In this document: piece after piece, positions 39,953 to 47,936 of the stretch
Layout of the letters: every line of letters starts with the position of its first letter
Numbering within the stretch: position 1 is the first letter of the stretch
Assembly: GCF_001269385.1 (NCBI RefSeq)
Contig: NZ_CXOO01000054.1
Coordinates: 1-63,670 of the forward strand
Origin: Limnohabitans sp. DM1
GTDB lineage: Bacteria; Pseudomonadota; Gammaproteobacteria; Burkholderiales; Burkholderiaceae_C
Direction: 5' to 3'
DNA: 63,670 nt
The notes under the pieces: generated by a model
Told to the model about the DNA's origin: nothing
Database searches by the model: none
The model's input: only the letters and a program-made list of their open reading frames with translations
Position numbers and translations under genes: made by a program

Positions 39953-41227
39953 ATGATTCAGGATTCCTTTTGCGTCAGCCTGGACCGGGATGCGGTCTGC
40001 CGTGCCCTGGAGCAGGAGATGGGCCGCCCGGAGGTTTTTGCGCTGGTGCGTGAGCGTTGCGACTACCTGTTTTCAGCGTCCCCGGTGTTCGTGGCCAGTG
40101 CCCACTTGCAGCGCATGCAGGCGCTGATCGAAGCGGTGGAAGCGGCCGTTGCCCATCCGATCTATCAACAAACCGTGCTGGCGCGTGCACCCCACATTGC
40201 CAGCTGGTCTGGTGGCGGCGCCAAAGGGGTGTTTCTGGGCTACGACTTTCATGTGTCCGAAGCGGGCATGGGCTTGATCGAAATCAATACCAACGCCGGT
40301 GGCGCCATGCTCAACGCGGTGCTGGCGCGGTCTCAGCGGGCCTGCTGCGACAGGATGGCACCGTTCATACCCACGGCTCAGGCCGTGCATGCGCTCGAAA
40401 TGCGATTTGTCCAGATGTTCCAGCAGGAATGGGCGCTGGCCAGGATGCCCCGGCCCCTGCGTACGGTGGCCATTGTGGACGAGCAGCCGCAGGCGCAATA
40501 CCTGTACCCGGAGTTCCTGCTCTTCAAATACCTGTTTGAGCACCATGGCTTGCGCACCGTGATCGTGGACCCGACAGAACTGAGCTACAACCAGGGCGTG
40601 CTGCGTGCAGGCGATGTGCCCATTGATCTGGTTTACAACCGGCTCACGGATTTTTATCTCGAAAGCCCCGATTGCTCAGTCTTGCGTCAGGCCTACCAAC
40701 GACAGGCCATTGTGCTGACGCCTCATCCCCGGGCGCATGCTTTGTATGCCGAAAAACGCAATCTGGGGCTGCTGTCGAATGCGGCATTTTTGCAGCGGCT
40801 GGCGCTGGCACCACAGCACCAGCAGTCCTTGCTGGAGATGATTCCCAAATCCGAGACGGTGGACGCCGCCAATGCACAACGCTTGTGGACCGAGCGCAAG
40901 CAGCTGTTTTTCAAGCCCTTTGCAGGTTATGGCGGGCGTGCAGCCTATCGGGGCGACAAGCTCACACACCGGGTTTGGCAAGACATTGCCGCAGGGGGTT
41001 ACATCGCGCAGCACAGGGTGGCGCCAGGGCACATGCGCATCCCAGTCGAGCCGGGCAGCGAACGGGTGATGAAATTCGACGTGCGCCAGTATGTTTATGA
41101 CGCCAAGGTGTTGTGGTCGGCGGCCCGGGTCTATCAGGGCCAGACCACCAATTTCAGAACTCTGGGCGGTGGCTTTGCGCCTGTGTACGAATGGCCCGCG
41201 GGCGCCACCATCCCTGACGGGCCATGA
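39953..41227 (+). CDS. ATP-grasp-like protein of unknown function
   Basis: 424 residues, ATG at 39953 with a GGAG sequence ~8 nt upstream. I do not recognise a named family. Segments suggest an ATP-grasp-type ligase: GMGLIEINTNAGGAMLN, LFFKPFAGYGGRAAYRG (a lysine strand followed by a glycine-rich loop), and KFDVRQYVYDAKVLWSAARVY followed by TTNFRTLGGGFAPVY, which has the basic-acidic-Asn pattern of nucleotide/Mg sites. No signal peptide or TM segment. Probably a single-gene unit, divergent from the CBS gene. A circularly permuted ATP-grasp amide-bond ligase is the best guess; substrates are unknown. Confidence 0.6.
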   Translation: MIQDSFCVSLDRDAVCRALEQEMGRPEVFALVRERCDYLFSASPVFVASAHLQRMQALIEAVEAAVAHPIYQQTVLARAPHIASWSGGGAKGVFLGYDFHVSEAGMGLIEINTNAGGAMLNAVLARSQRACCDRMAPFIPTAQAVHALEMRFVQMFQQEWALARMPRPLRTVAIVDEQPQAQYLYPEFLLFKYLFEHHGLRTVIVDPTELSYNQGVLRAGDVPIDLVYNRLTDFYLESPDCSVLRQAYQRQAIVLTPHPRAHALYAEKRNLGLLSNAAFLQRLALAPQHQQSLLEMIPKSETVDAANAQRLWTERKQLFFKPFAGYGGRAAYRGDKLTHRVWQDIAAGGYIAQHRVAPGHMRIPVEPGSERVMKFDVRQYVYDAKVLWSAARVYQGQTTNFRTLGGGFAPVYEWPAGATIPDGP

Positions 41228-41330
41228 AACGGCAGTGCGCGCAGATCACCCCAGACTCAGATCCATCTTGCATCCAGGCTTGGGCGTTGGCCTCATGTCG
41301 AGCCTGAAGCCGCCGAGCTACAAAAGCCCT

Positions 41331-41409
41331 CGTAGGTCGGCGCCGTCAGGTCCGACGCTTGTCCGCTTCGGCGCAGGTCCATGTCGGCGCTGTTGCCGCC
41401 GATCTACAA
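41331..41409. repeat. Palindromic intergenic element, uninterrupted copy
   Basis: About 79 bp, ends GTAGGTCGGC and GCCGATCTAC in inverted orientation, with internal CAGGTCCGACG and CTGTTGCCGCC. The same element at 33101-33398 is split by the MITE-like insertion, so this copy acts as an empty site. Confidence 0.65.
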
Positions 41410-41430
41410 CGGGTATGAAGATTGAAGCCT

Positions 41431-42534
41431 TCACTGGGCCGCGTCACTGGGGGCTGGCGTGTCGACCTGAATCGCCCCACGCCGAATCTGGTCGCGCTCC
41501 AGGCTTTCAAACAAGGCTTTGAAGTTGCCCTCGCCAAAGCCCTCGTCGGCTTTGCGCTGGATAAACTCGAAGAAGACGGGTCCCAGCAGGGTTTGGCTGA
41601 AGATCTGCAAGAGCAAACGCTTCTCGCCATGGGCCGTGGAGCCGTCCATCAAGATGCCGCGCGTCTGCAACTCGGCCACGGGCTCGCCATGGCCCGGCAG
41701 GCGCTCTTCTAGCATCTCGTAATAGATGTCGTTTGGCGCAGTCATCAGCGGGATGCCGGCCATCTGCAGCGCGTCCACGCTTTTCAAGAGGTCGTCGGTG
41801 AGCAGCGCGATGTGCTGGATGCCCTCGCCATTGAACTGCATCAAGAACTCTTCGATCTGGCCCCCGGTCTTGCCCGACTCTTCGTTCAGCGGGATGCGGA
41901 TCATGCCGTCCGGAGCCATCATGGCCTGGCTGGTCAGGCCCGTGTACTCGCCCTTGATGTCGAAGTAACGAATCTCCTGGAAGTTGAACAGTTTTTCGTA
42001 AAAACCGCTCCAGTACGCCATGCGCCCTTTGTAGACGTTGTGCGTCATGTGGTCGATCAGCTTCAGGCCGTGCCCGGGCGGGTGGCGGTCCACGCCCTCG
42101 ATGAATTCAAAGTCGATGTCGTAGATGCTCTTGCCGTCTTCAAAGCGGTCAATCAAATACAAGGGCGCGCCGCCAATGCCTTTGATGGCAGGCAGGCGCA
42201 GCTCCATCGGGCCTGTAGGAATGTCAACCGGTTGCGCTCCCAGTGCCAGGGCACGCTCATACGCCTTGTGCGAATCCTTCACCCGAAACGCCAGCGCACA
42301 GGCGCAAGGGCCGTGCTCGGCAGCAAAGTAACCGGCCAGGCTTTTGGGCTCGCGGTTGACGATGAAATTGATGTCGCCCTGGCGGTAAAGCACCACGTCT
42401 TTGGAACGGTGCTTGGCCACCAGCGTGAAGCCCATTTTTTCAAACAGGGGCTCCAGGGTGTTGGCGATGGGGGAAGCAAACTCGACGAACTCGAAACCAC
42501 ACAAACCCATGGGGTTGTCAAACAAATCGGTCAT
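41431..42534 (-). CDS. hpd: 4-hydroxyphenylpyruvate dioxygenase
   Basis: 367 residues from the ATG at 42534, which has GGAG upstream; a longer frame to 42600 is unlikely. A non-haem Fe(II) enzyme converting 4-hydroxyphenylpyruvate to homogentisate in tyrosine breakdown. Iron ligands are His162 ([10 protein letters not shown]), His241 (GIQHIAL) and Glu323 (FFEFIQRK), matching the spacing of the Pseudomonas enzyme. The C-terminal [14 protein letters not shown] helix that gates the active site is present. No homogentisate pathway gene is adjacent. Transcribed alone. Confidence 0.95.
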   Translation of the reverse strand: MTDLFDNPMGLCGFEFVEFASPIANTLEPLFEKMGFTLVAKHRSKDVVLYRQGDINFIVNREPKSLAGYFAAEHGPCACALAFRVKDSHKAYERALALGAQPVDIPTGPMELRLPAIKGIGGAPLYLIDRFEDGKSIYDIDFEFIEGVDRHPPGHGLKLIDHMTHNVYKGRMAYWSGFYEKLFNFQEIRYFDIKGEYTGLTSQAMMAPDGMIRIPLNEESGKTGGQIEEFLMQFNGEGIQHIALLTDDLLKSVDALQMAGIPLMTAPNDIYYEMLEERLPGHGEPVAELQTRGILMDGSTAHGEKRLLLQIFSQTLLGPVFFEFIQRKADEGFGEGNFKALFESLERDQIRRGAIQVDTPAPSDAAQ

Positions 42535-42746
42535 GAAAATCTCCAGCAATGATCGGGACCGCACTGCTGACTGAGCGCGGCCCGAATTGAAATCGGTCAA
42601 ACAAAAGGGAAGACGCTTAAGAAGCCTGCGGCGGTGCGCAAGGCTTGCCCCGCGTGCTGCGCGCGAGGTGGATACCGAAAATCAAAACCTGGATGGACAT
42701 GCGTCGATTGTGATGGGCATCGAGGGGATTGGCAAGAAAACAAGTT

Positions 42747-43946
42747 TCAAGCTACTGCTTTCAATGCACGCAGCTGATCAATCTCTGCAGCGCTCATGCC
42801 CAAGCCGCGCAGCAGTTCGTCGGTGTTTTCGCCTTGATGGGGCGGTTGATGACGCACCCCCAAACGCTGGCCACCCATGGTGAAGGGCAGCAAGGCGGCA
42901 GGGGCGCTGTGGCCCGCCTTGGCGCCATCGGTCAATCGCACATCGGCCAAGCCGCCGGTGGCTTGCAGGTGCGGGTCGTCAAACAGTTCTTCGGGTTTGA
43001 CGATGGGCGCAAAGGGCAGACCGGCTTGTTCAAAAATGGCTGTCAGCTCGGCCGCCGTGAAGGCCTCCAGTCGGCGGCGCAATTCGGGGATGAGCTCGGC
43101 ACGCAAAGACACGCGGGCGTTGTTGTCAAAGTAGCGCGCATCGGCCTTGAGGTCGGCAAAACCCAGCACATCACAGAAAGTGGCCCACTGCGCATCGCTC
43201 ACCGCTGCCAGAAAAATCTGCTCACTGTTCTTGACCGTGAACACGTCGTACACCGCCCAGGCCGAGATGCGGTTGGGCATGGGCTCGGCCGCCTTGCCGG
43301 TGATGGCGTACTGCAACATGTGCTGGCCCACCAAAAACACGTTGTTTTCAAACAAGGCCGACTGGATCTCTTGCCCGCGCCCGGTGATGCCGCGCTGGAT
43401 GAGTGCGCCCAGCACGCCAATCGCACCAAACATGCCGCCCATGATGTCGTTCACGCTGGTGCCTGCGCGCAAAGGGTCGCCCGGACGCCCGGTCATGTAG
43501 GCCAGGCCGCCCATCATTTGCACCACCTCGTCCAGCGCTGTGCGGTGGTCATACGGCCCCGGCAAAAAGCCCTTGAGGCTGGCGTAAATCAGCTTGGGGT
43601 TGCTGGCCGACAGGCTGGCGTAGTCCAGGCCGTACTTGGCCATGGAGCCGGGCTTGAAGTTCTCGGCCACCACGTCGGCGGTGGCACACAAGCGGCGCGC
43701 CACCTCGGCGCCTTCGGGTGACTGCAGGTTGAGTTTTATGCTCTTTTTGTTGCGGTTGAACATCGGGAAAAAACCCGCGCCCGAGCCCAGCAAATGCCGT
43801 GTGCGGTCGCCCTCGATGGGCTCAACCTTGATGACCTCGGCCCCCATGTCGGCCAGCACCATGCCGCAGGTGGGGCCCATGACCATGTGGGTGAACTCGA
43901 CGACGCGCAGGCCTTCGAGGGGGAGTTTTCGGGCGGGAGCGTTCAT
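42747..43946 (-). CDS. CaiB/BaiF-family (class III) CoA-transferase
   Basis: 399 residues. N-terminal LEGLRVVEFTHMVMGPTCGMVLADMGAEVIKVEP is the classic family start; FNRNKKSIKLNL follows. The nucleophilic Asp139 lies in TALDEVVQMMGG, and SVNDIMGGMFG and GRGQEIQSALFE are conserved. It moves CoA between carboxylic acids; the acids are unknown. Its start is 8 bp after the stop of the DUF3297 gene, so the two form an operon. Confidence 0.92.
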   Translation of the reverse strand: MNAPARKLPLEGLRVVEFTHMVMGPTCGMVLADMGAEVIKVEPIEGDRTRHLLGSGAGFFPMFNRNKKSIKLNLQSPEGAEVARRLCATADVVAENFKPGSMAKYGLDYASLSASNPKLIYASLKGFLPGPYDHRTALDEVVQMMGGLAYMTGRPGDPLRAGTSVNDIMGGMFGAIGVLGALIQRGITGRGQEIQSALFENNVFLVGQHMLQYAITGKAAEPMPNRISAWAVYDVFTVKNSEQIFLAAVSDAQWATFCDVLGFADLKADARYFDNNARVSLRAELIPELRRRLEAFTAAELTAIFEQAGLPFAPIVKPEELFDDPHLQATGGLADVRLTDGAKAGHSAPAALLPFTMGGQRLGVRHQPPHQGENTDELLRGLGMSAAEIDQLRALKAVA

Positions 43947-43954
43947 GTGCAGAC

Positions 43955-44203
43955 TCAGCGGTAAAACGCTTCGACCTGCCCTTTGAGCTTGATCAGCAGC
44001 GGCTGGCCTTTGCGGTCCAGCGTTTTGCCTGCGGGCACCTTGACCCAGCCTTCGCTGATGCAGTATTCCTCGACGTCGGTGCGGTCTTTGCCGTTGAAGC
44101 GGATGCCGATGTCGTGCTCGAACACGGCGCGGTTGTGAAAAGGGCTGCGCGCGTCAATGGACAGGTGATCGGGCAATTCGGGGCGCTGGGTGGCTTCGGT
44201 CAT
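43955..44203 (-). CDS. DUF3297 family small protein
   Basis: 82 residues from the ATG at 44203 (the frame extends further, but the family starts about here). It shows the family's core: LSIDARSPFHNRAVFEHDIGIRFNG, DVEEYCISEGWVKV and GKTLDRKGQPLLIKLKG. Function unknown. No TM segment. It is upstream of and nearly adjacent to the CoA-transferase gene and divergent from the Hsp70-family gene. Confidence 0.88.
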   Translation of the reverse strand: MTEATQRPELPDHLSIDARSPFHNRAVFEHDIGIRFNGKDRTDVEEYCISEGWVKVPAGKTLDRKGQPLLIKLKGQVEAFYR

Positions 44204-44378
44204 GGGGATGGGGGTGTGATGGAAAAACGAGGCCTGATTTTCCACCATTTACACCGCCGCCACGGCGGGCAGCGCCCCTTGAGGTGGCACAATCGCCGGT
44301 CCTCAAAATGCAGGGCGTCCGTTGGGCGTTGCTGCTTTCCGCTTTGCAGCACCGGCCCGTGCTTCGTTTGTTTTGCTC

Positions 44379-45632
44379 ATGACCCCCACGTTTTCCGGCA
44401 CGCTCGGCATTGATTTTGGCACCTCCAACTCGGCCATCGCCTGGGCCGACCCGCAGGGCAAGGCCCGTCTGATTCCTCTGGAAGGCCAGGCCCTGGCCAT
44501 GCCCACCGCTGTGTTTTACAACGCCGAAGAGGGCAGCACGCACTTCGGGCGCGAGGCCATTGGCCACTATCTGGAGGGCACCGAGGGCCGCTTGATGCGT
44601 TCACTCAAAAGCCTGCTGGGCAGCCCTTTGCTGCAAGAGACCACGCTCATCAACCACCAGCAGATCAGCTTCCAGGACATCATCGGCACTTTTTTGACGG
44701 CGCTGCGCGAACGCGCCACCGGGGCGCTGGGCTTTGCGCCCACCCAGGTGGTCATGGGCAGGCCCGTGCACTTTGTGGACGATGACGCCCAGCGCGACGC
44801 ACAGGCCGAGGCCTCGCTGCGCCAGGCGGCGCAAGCCGTGGGTTTTGAAGACGTGTCGTTTCAGCTGGAGCCGATTGCCGCAGCCCTGGATTACGAACGC
44901 CGCCTGACCCAGGACAGCACCGTGCTGGTGGTGGACTTAGGGGGAGGCACGTCTGACTTCACCGTGGTGCGACTGGGGCCTGAGCGCATGCAGCAGACCG
45001 ACCGCAGTGCCGACATTTTGGCCACCACGGGCGTGCACATTGGCGGCACCGATTACGACCAGAAGCTGAGCCTGGAGCAGGTCATGCCCTTGCTCGGTTA
45101 CCGGCACATCGGCCCGGAGCTGCGCGAAGTGCCCAGCCGGGTGTTTTTTGACCTCTCGACCTGGCACCTGATCCACTGGCAATACCAGCCCAAGGCCATG
45201 GCCCATGCCAAAACCCTGCGCAGCAACTACACCGACCCGCGCCTGCATGAGCGCCTGATGCAGGTGCTGGCCGAGCGGCACGGGCACCACATCGCGCATG
45301 AGGTCGAGCAGGCCAAAATTCGCGGCTCGGTGTCGGATGCGGACACGGCCATAGACCTGAGCTGCCTGGCGCGTGACTTGCAAGCGCCCCTGGGTGTGGC
45401 CCACATGCAAGCCCATCTGGCCCCCTTGCTGGCGCGCACCGTGGCGTGTGCGCGCGACTGTGTGGCGCGTGCCGGTTTGCAAGTGCAGCAGATCGACGCC
45501 ATCTATTTGACCGGCGGGTCTTCGGCGCTGCGCACCTTTCAACGGGTCTTGCAAAGCGAGTTCCCGGGCGTGCCGCTGGTGGAAGGTGACCTGTTCGGCG
45601 GCGTGGCCTCTGGCCTGGCTTACAGCCGTTGA
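44379..45632 (+). CDS. yegD: Hsp70 family protein (YegD-type)
   Basis: 417 residues from the ATG at 44379; the frame is open further up but lacks family sequence there. It consists only of an actin-like ATPase domain: phosphate-1 loop GIDFGTSNSAIAW, phosphate-2 loop VVDLGGGTSDFTVV and an adenosine motif near LTGGSSALRTFQ. The substrate-binding half of DnaK is absent, as in YegD. Cytoplasmic. Client and partner unknown. Convergent with the PAS sensor kinase gene. Confidence 0.9.
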   Translation: MTPTFSGTLGIDFGTSNSAIAWADPQGKARLIPLEGQALAMPTAVFYNAEEGSTHFGREAIGHYLEGTEGRLMRSLKSLLGSPLLQETTLINHQQISFQDIIGTFLTALRERATGALGFAPTQVVMGRPVHFVDDDAQRDAQAEASLRQAAQAVGFEDVSFQLEPIAAALDYERRLTQDSTVLVVDLGGGTSDFTVVRLGPERMQQTDRSADILATTGVHIGGTDYDQKLSLEQVMPLLGYRHIGPELREVPSRVFFDLSTWHLIHWQYQPKAMAHAKTLRSNYTDPRLHERLMQVLAERHGHHIAHEVEQAKIRGSVSDADTAIDLSCLARDLQAPLGVAHMQAHLAPLLARTVACARDCVARAGLQVQQIDAIYLTGGSSALRTFQRVLQSEFPGVPLVEGDLFGGVASGLAYSR

Positions 45633-45710
45633 GGGGAAAAGGGAAAGGGCTGTGAATCGTGCGCCTGCAAAAAAGCGTCTGCTGCCCATTGTGTAACACC
45701 TCATCGTCGT

Positions 45711-47753
45711 TTACGGGGCGGCCGCAGGCAGGGTGAATCTGAAGACGGTGCCTTTGGGCTGTTGGGCTTCAAATTCGAGGTGGCCGCCGTGCTGTTCCAC
45801 CACCGTGCGGCACAGGCTCAGGCCCAGGCCCATGCCTTCGGCTTTGGTCGTGAAAAACGGGGTGAACAGCTGCGTGGCCACGTCCGCTTCGATGCCTGTG
45901 CCCACATCGGTCACGGCAAATTCGACCCAGCTTTGCTGGGCCTTCAAGGTCACGCGTTTGGCCTGCAGCACCAGCACCCGGTCCAGGCAGTCGGGCCTGT
46001 CCATGGACTGCATGCCGTTGCGCGCCAGGTTCAGCAGCACCTGCTCGACCATGGTGCGGTCGCACCACAGGGCGGGCAGTTTGGGCTCCACGCGTGTCAG
46101 CACCCGCACTTGCAGCTTGCGCGCTTGCAGGTTGACCAGGGGCGCAATGGCGTCCAGCAAGGCTTGCGGGGCCACGGCTTCGCGGGCCTGATCGCGGCGG
46201 CGCACGAAGTCGTGCACGCTGTTGATCACCCGCCCGGCCCGGCCCGCCTGCTCGGCAATGCGGCGCAGCGCCATGTGCACGTCTTCCAGGGTTTGCGGCT
46301 GTGCCCCGGGGTCGCGCAGCAGGTTGAGCGAGCCGTTGGCATAGCTGGCAATGGCGGCCAGCGGCTGGTTCAGCTCGTGGCTCAGCAGCGAGGCCATCTC
46401 GCCCACGGTCGCCAGGCGGGCGGTGGCCTGCAGGCGTTCCTGGCTGGCGCGCGAGAGTTCTTCCACCCGGCGCTGCTCGCTGATGTCGATGACCGCGCCC
46501 ATCCAGCCGGTCTGCTCGCCTTGCACGCTGATGAGCGGCGCCTCGATGATCAGCACCGGAAAGCGCGTGCCGTCCTGGCGCATGAATACCGACTCGAAAC
46601 CCTCACGCGGCGGCGCATTGCCCGCCAGCCGGATGGCCTGGCGCTGCTGGTATTCGTCCACCATCTCGGGGGGCCAATAGGGCATGGGGGCATTGCGGCC
46701 CAGCAAGTCTTCGGCTTCCCAGCCCACCATCTGGCAAAACGCCGGGTTCACATAGGTGATGCGCCCTTGCTGGTCACGCGCGCGCAGGCCGGTGACCAAC
46801 GAATCTTCCATGGCCTTGCGAAAAGCCAGGGCCTCGGCCAGGTCGCGTTCGGCCTTCAGACGCCGGCGCGAGTCCTTGACCAGCAGCACCATCACCGTGA
46901 TCAGCGCAATTGACATGCCCGTCACCAGCGCGGTGAGCACGTTGGGAAACAGGTCGGGCTCGGCGCGCCGCCCGTCCATGCGCAGCACCAGGGTGTGGCC
47001 CGGCAAATCCAGCAGTTGCTGGGTGGTGAACATGCGCAAGCCCCGGCGGTGTGCACCGGTGATGGCCAGCCGTGTGCCATCGGGCTCGACAAATGACATC
47101 TCGTTGCGCCGCCCAAAGGTGGCCCCCACGCGTTCGGCCAGCAGCTCTTGCAGACCGTAGGTCACCACCGTGAAGCCCACCAATTGGCCCAGTTGCAGCT
47201 GCGGCAGGCACAGCTCCATCACTTCCATGCCCAGCCCGTCGGACTGCGGCAAAAAGTAAGTGCTTGAATAAGCCGGGCCATTGAAGCGGCGTGCCCGTTG
47301 GCAGGCTTGCAAGGCATCATTGGCCACTTCTTGTCGGGGCGTGCGTTCAAAGGCCGGGGCGCGCAGGGGTGAGTCGGCATGCTGGTGCACATGCCACTGG
47401 GGGTCGCGCCATTCCACGCGCAGCCACTCGCGGTTTTGCCGCAACAAAGCCAGCGCGGCGGCCTGCCTGAATTCTGCCGATTGCGCTTGCAGGGCCTGCA
47501 CGGCCTGCACATGGCGCGACAAGCTGCTGCGCAAATCGCTCACCGCGTCGGCCGCGTCGCGCTCCAGCTCGGCTTGCACCTGGCTGGCTTCGTAGCGTCC
47601 GGCCAGCCACACCAGGGTCACCAGCACGGCAATCACCAGTGCCACCAGCGCCGCCCACAAAGAGCGCCGCCGCAAACTCCAGGGCGATGCGCTTTCAGCC
47701 GCAGTCCAGGACGCCAAAGCCCTGCGCAGACGATTGCCCATCCTGTCACGCAT
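45711..47753 (-). CDS. PAS-domain sensor histidine kinase (NtrB/FixL/DctB-like)
   Basis: 680 residues from the ATG at 47753; the open frame extends to a TTG at 47795. TM1 is about 31-50 (LWAALVALVIAVLVTLVWLA), then a ~210-residue periplasmic sensor, TM2 about 268-290 (TALVTGMSIALITVMVLLV), a PAS domain (ITYVNPAFCQMVGWEAEDLLGR), a HisKA helix with the phosphoacceptor in LLSHELNQPLAAIASYANGS, and an HATPase_c domain (NLARNGMQSM, DVGTGI, GMGLGLSLCRTVVEQHGG). No response regulator is adjacent, so it is an orphan here. Signal unknown. Confidence 0.92.
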   Translation of the reverse strand: MRDRMGNRLRRALASWTAAESASPWSLRRRSLWAALVALVIAVLVTLVWLAGRYEASQVQAELERDAADAVSDLRSSLSRHVQAVQALQAQSAEFRQAAALALLRQNREWLRVEWRDPQWHVHQHADSPLRAPAFERTPRQEVANDALQACQRARRFNGPAYSSTYFLPQSDGLGMEVMELCLPQLQLGQLVGFTVVTYGLQELLAERVGATFGRRNEMSFVEPDGTRLAITGAHRRGLRMFTTQQLLDLPGHTLVLRMDGRRAEPDLFPNVLTALVTGMSIALITVMVLLVKDSRRRLKAERDLAEALAFRKAMEDSLVTGLRARDQQGRITYVNPAFCQMVGWEAEDLLGRNAPMPYWPPEMVDEYQQRQAIRLAGNAPPREGFESVFMRQDGTRFPVLIIEAPLISVQGEQTGWMGAVIDISEQRRVEELSRASQERLQATARLATVGEMASLLSHELNQPLAAIASYANGSLNLLRDPGAQPQTLEDVHMALRRIAEQAGRAGRVINSVHDFVRRRDQAREAVAPQALLDAIAPLVNLQARKLQVRVLTRVEPKLPALWCDRTMVEQVLLNLARNGMQSMDRPDCLDRVLVLQAKRVTLKAQQSWVEFAVTDVGTGIEADVATQLFTPFFTTKAEGMGLGLSLCRTVVEQHGGHLEFEAQQPKGTVFRFTLPAAAP

Positions 47754-47835
47754 GGCTGCGATCCGGTGAGGGTCGAAGGTCGTGCCCAGCGTCAAGGTTT
47801 GTCATACAGGTGTGTGATCTGTAAGAGGGTGTTCT

Positions 47836-47906
47836 GTAGGAGCTTGCCCTGCAAGCGAAACGCCTGCGGACCGCAAGTGCACTATGGCCAGCAGGGCTGG
47901 CTCCTG
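47836..47906. repeat. REPIN: inverted pair of REP sequences
   Basis: The left REP (47836-47858, GTAGGAGCTTGCCCTGCAAG) and the right REP in reverse orientation (47886-47906, complement of CAGGAGCCAGCCCTGCTGGC) are separated by ~27 bp, in the gap between the sensor kinase and yhdP genes. Same family as the sequences at 19052, 33193 and 35790. Confidence 0.75.
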
Positions 47907-47936
47907 AAAGACACGAAAAATCGAACACCCTGTGCT

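Noticed and set aside
43955..44248. Longer N-terminus for the DUF3297 protein
   Set aside because: Family similarity starts after the internal Met at 44203; the upstream part is rich in His/Phe with no match to the family.
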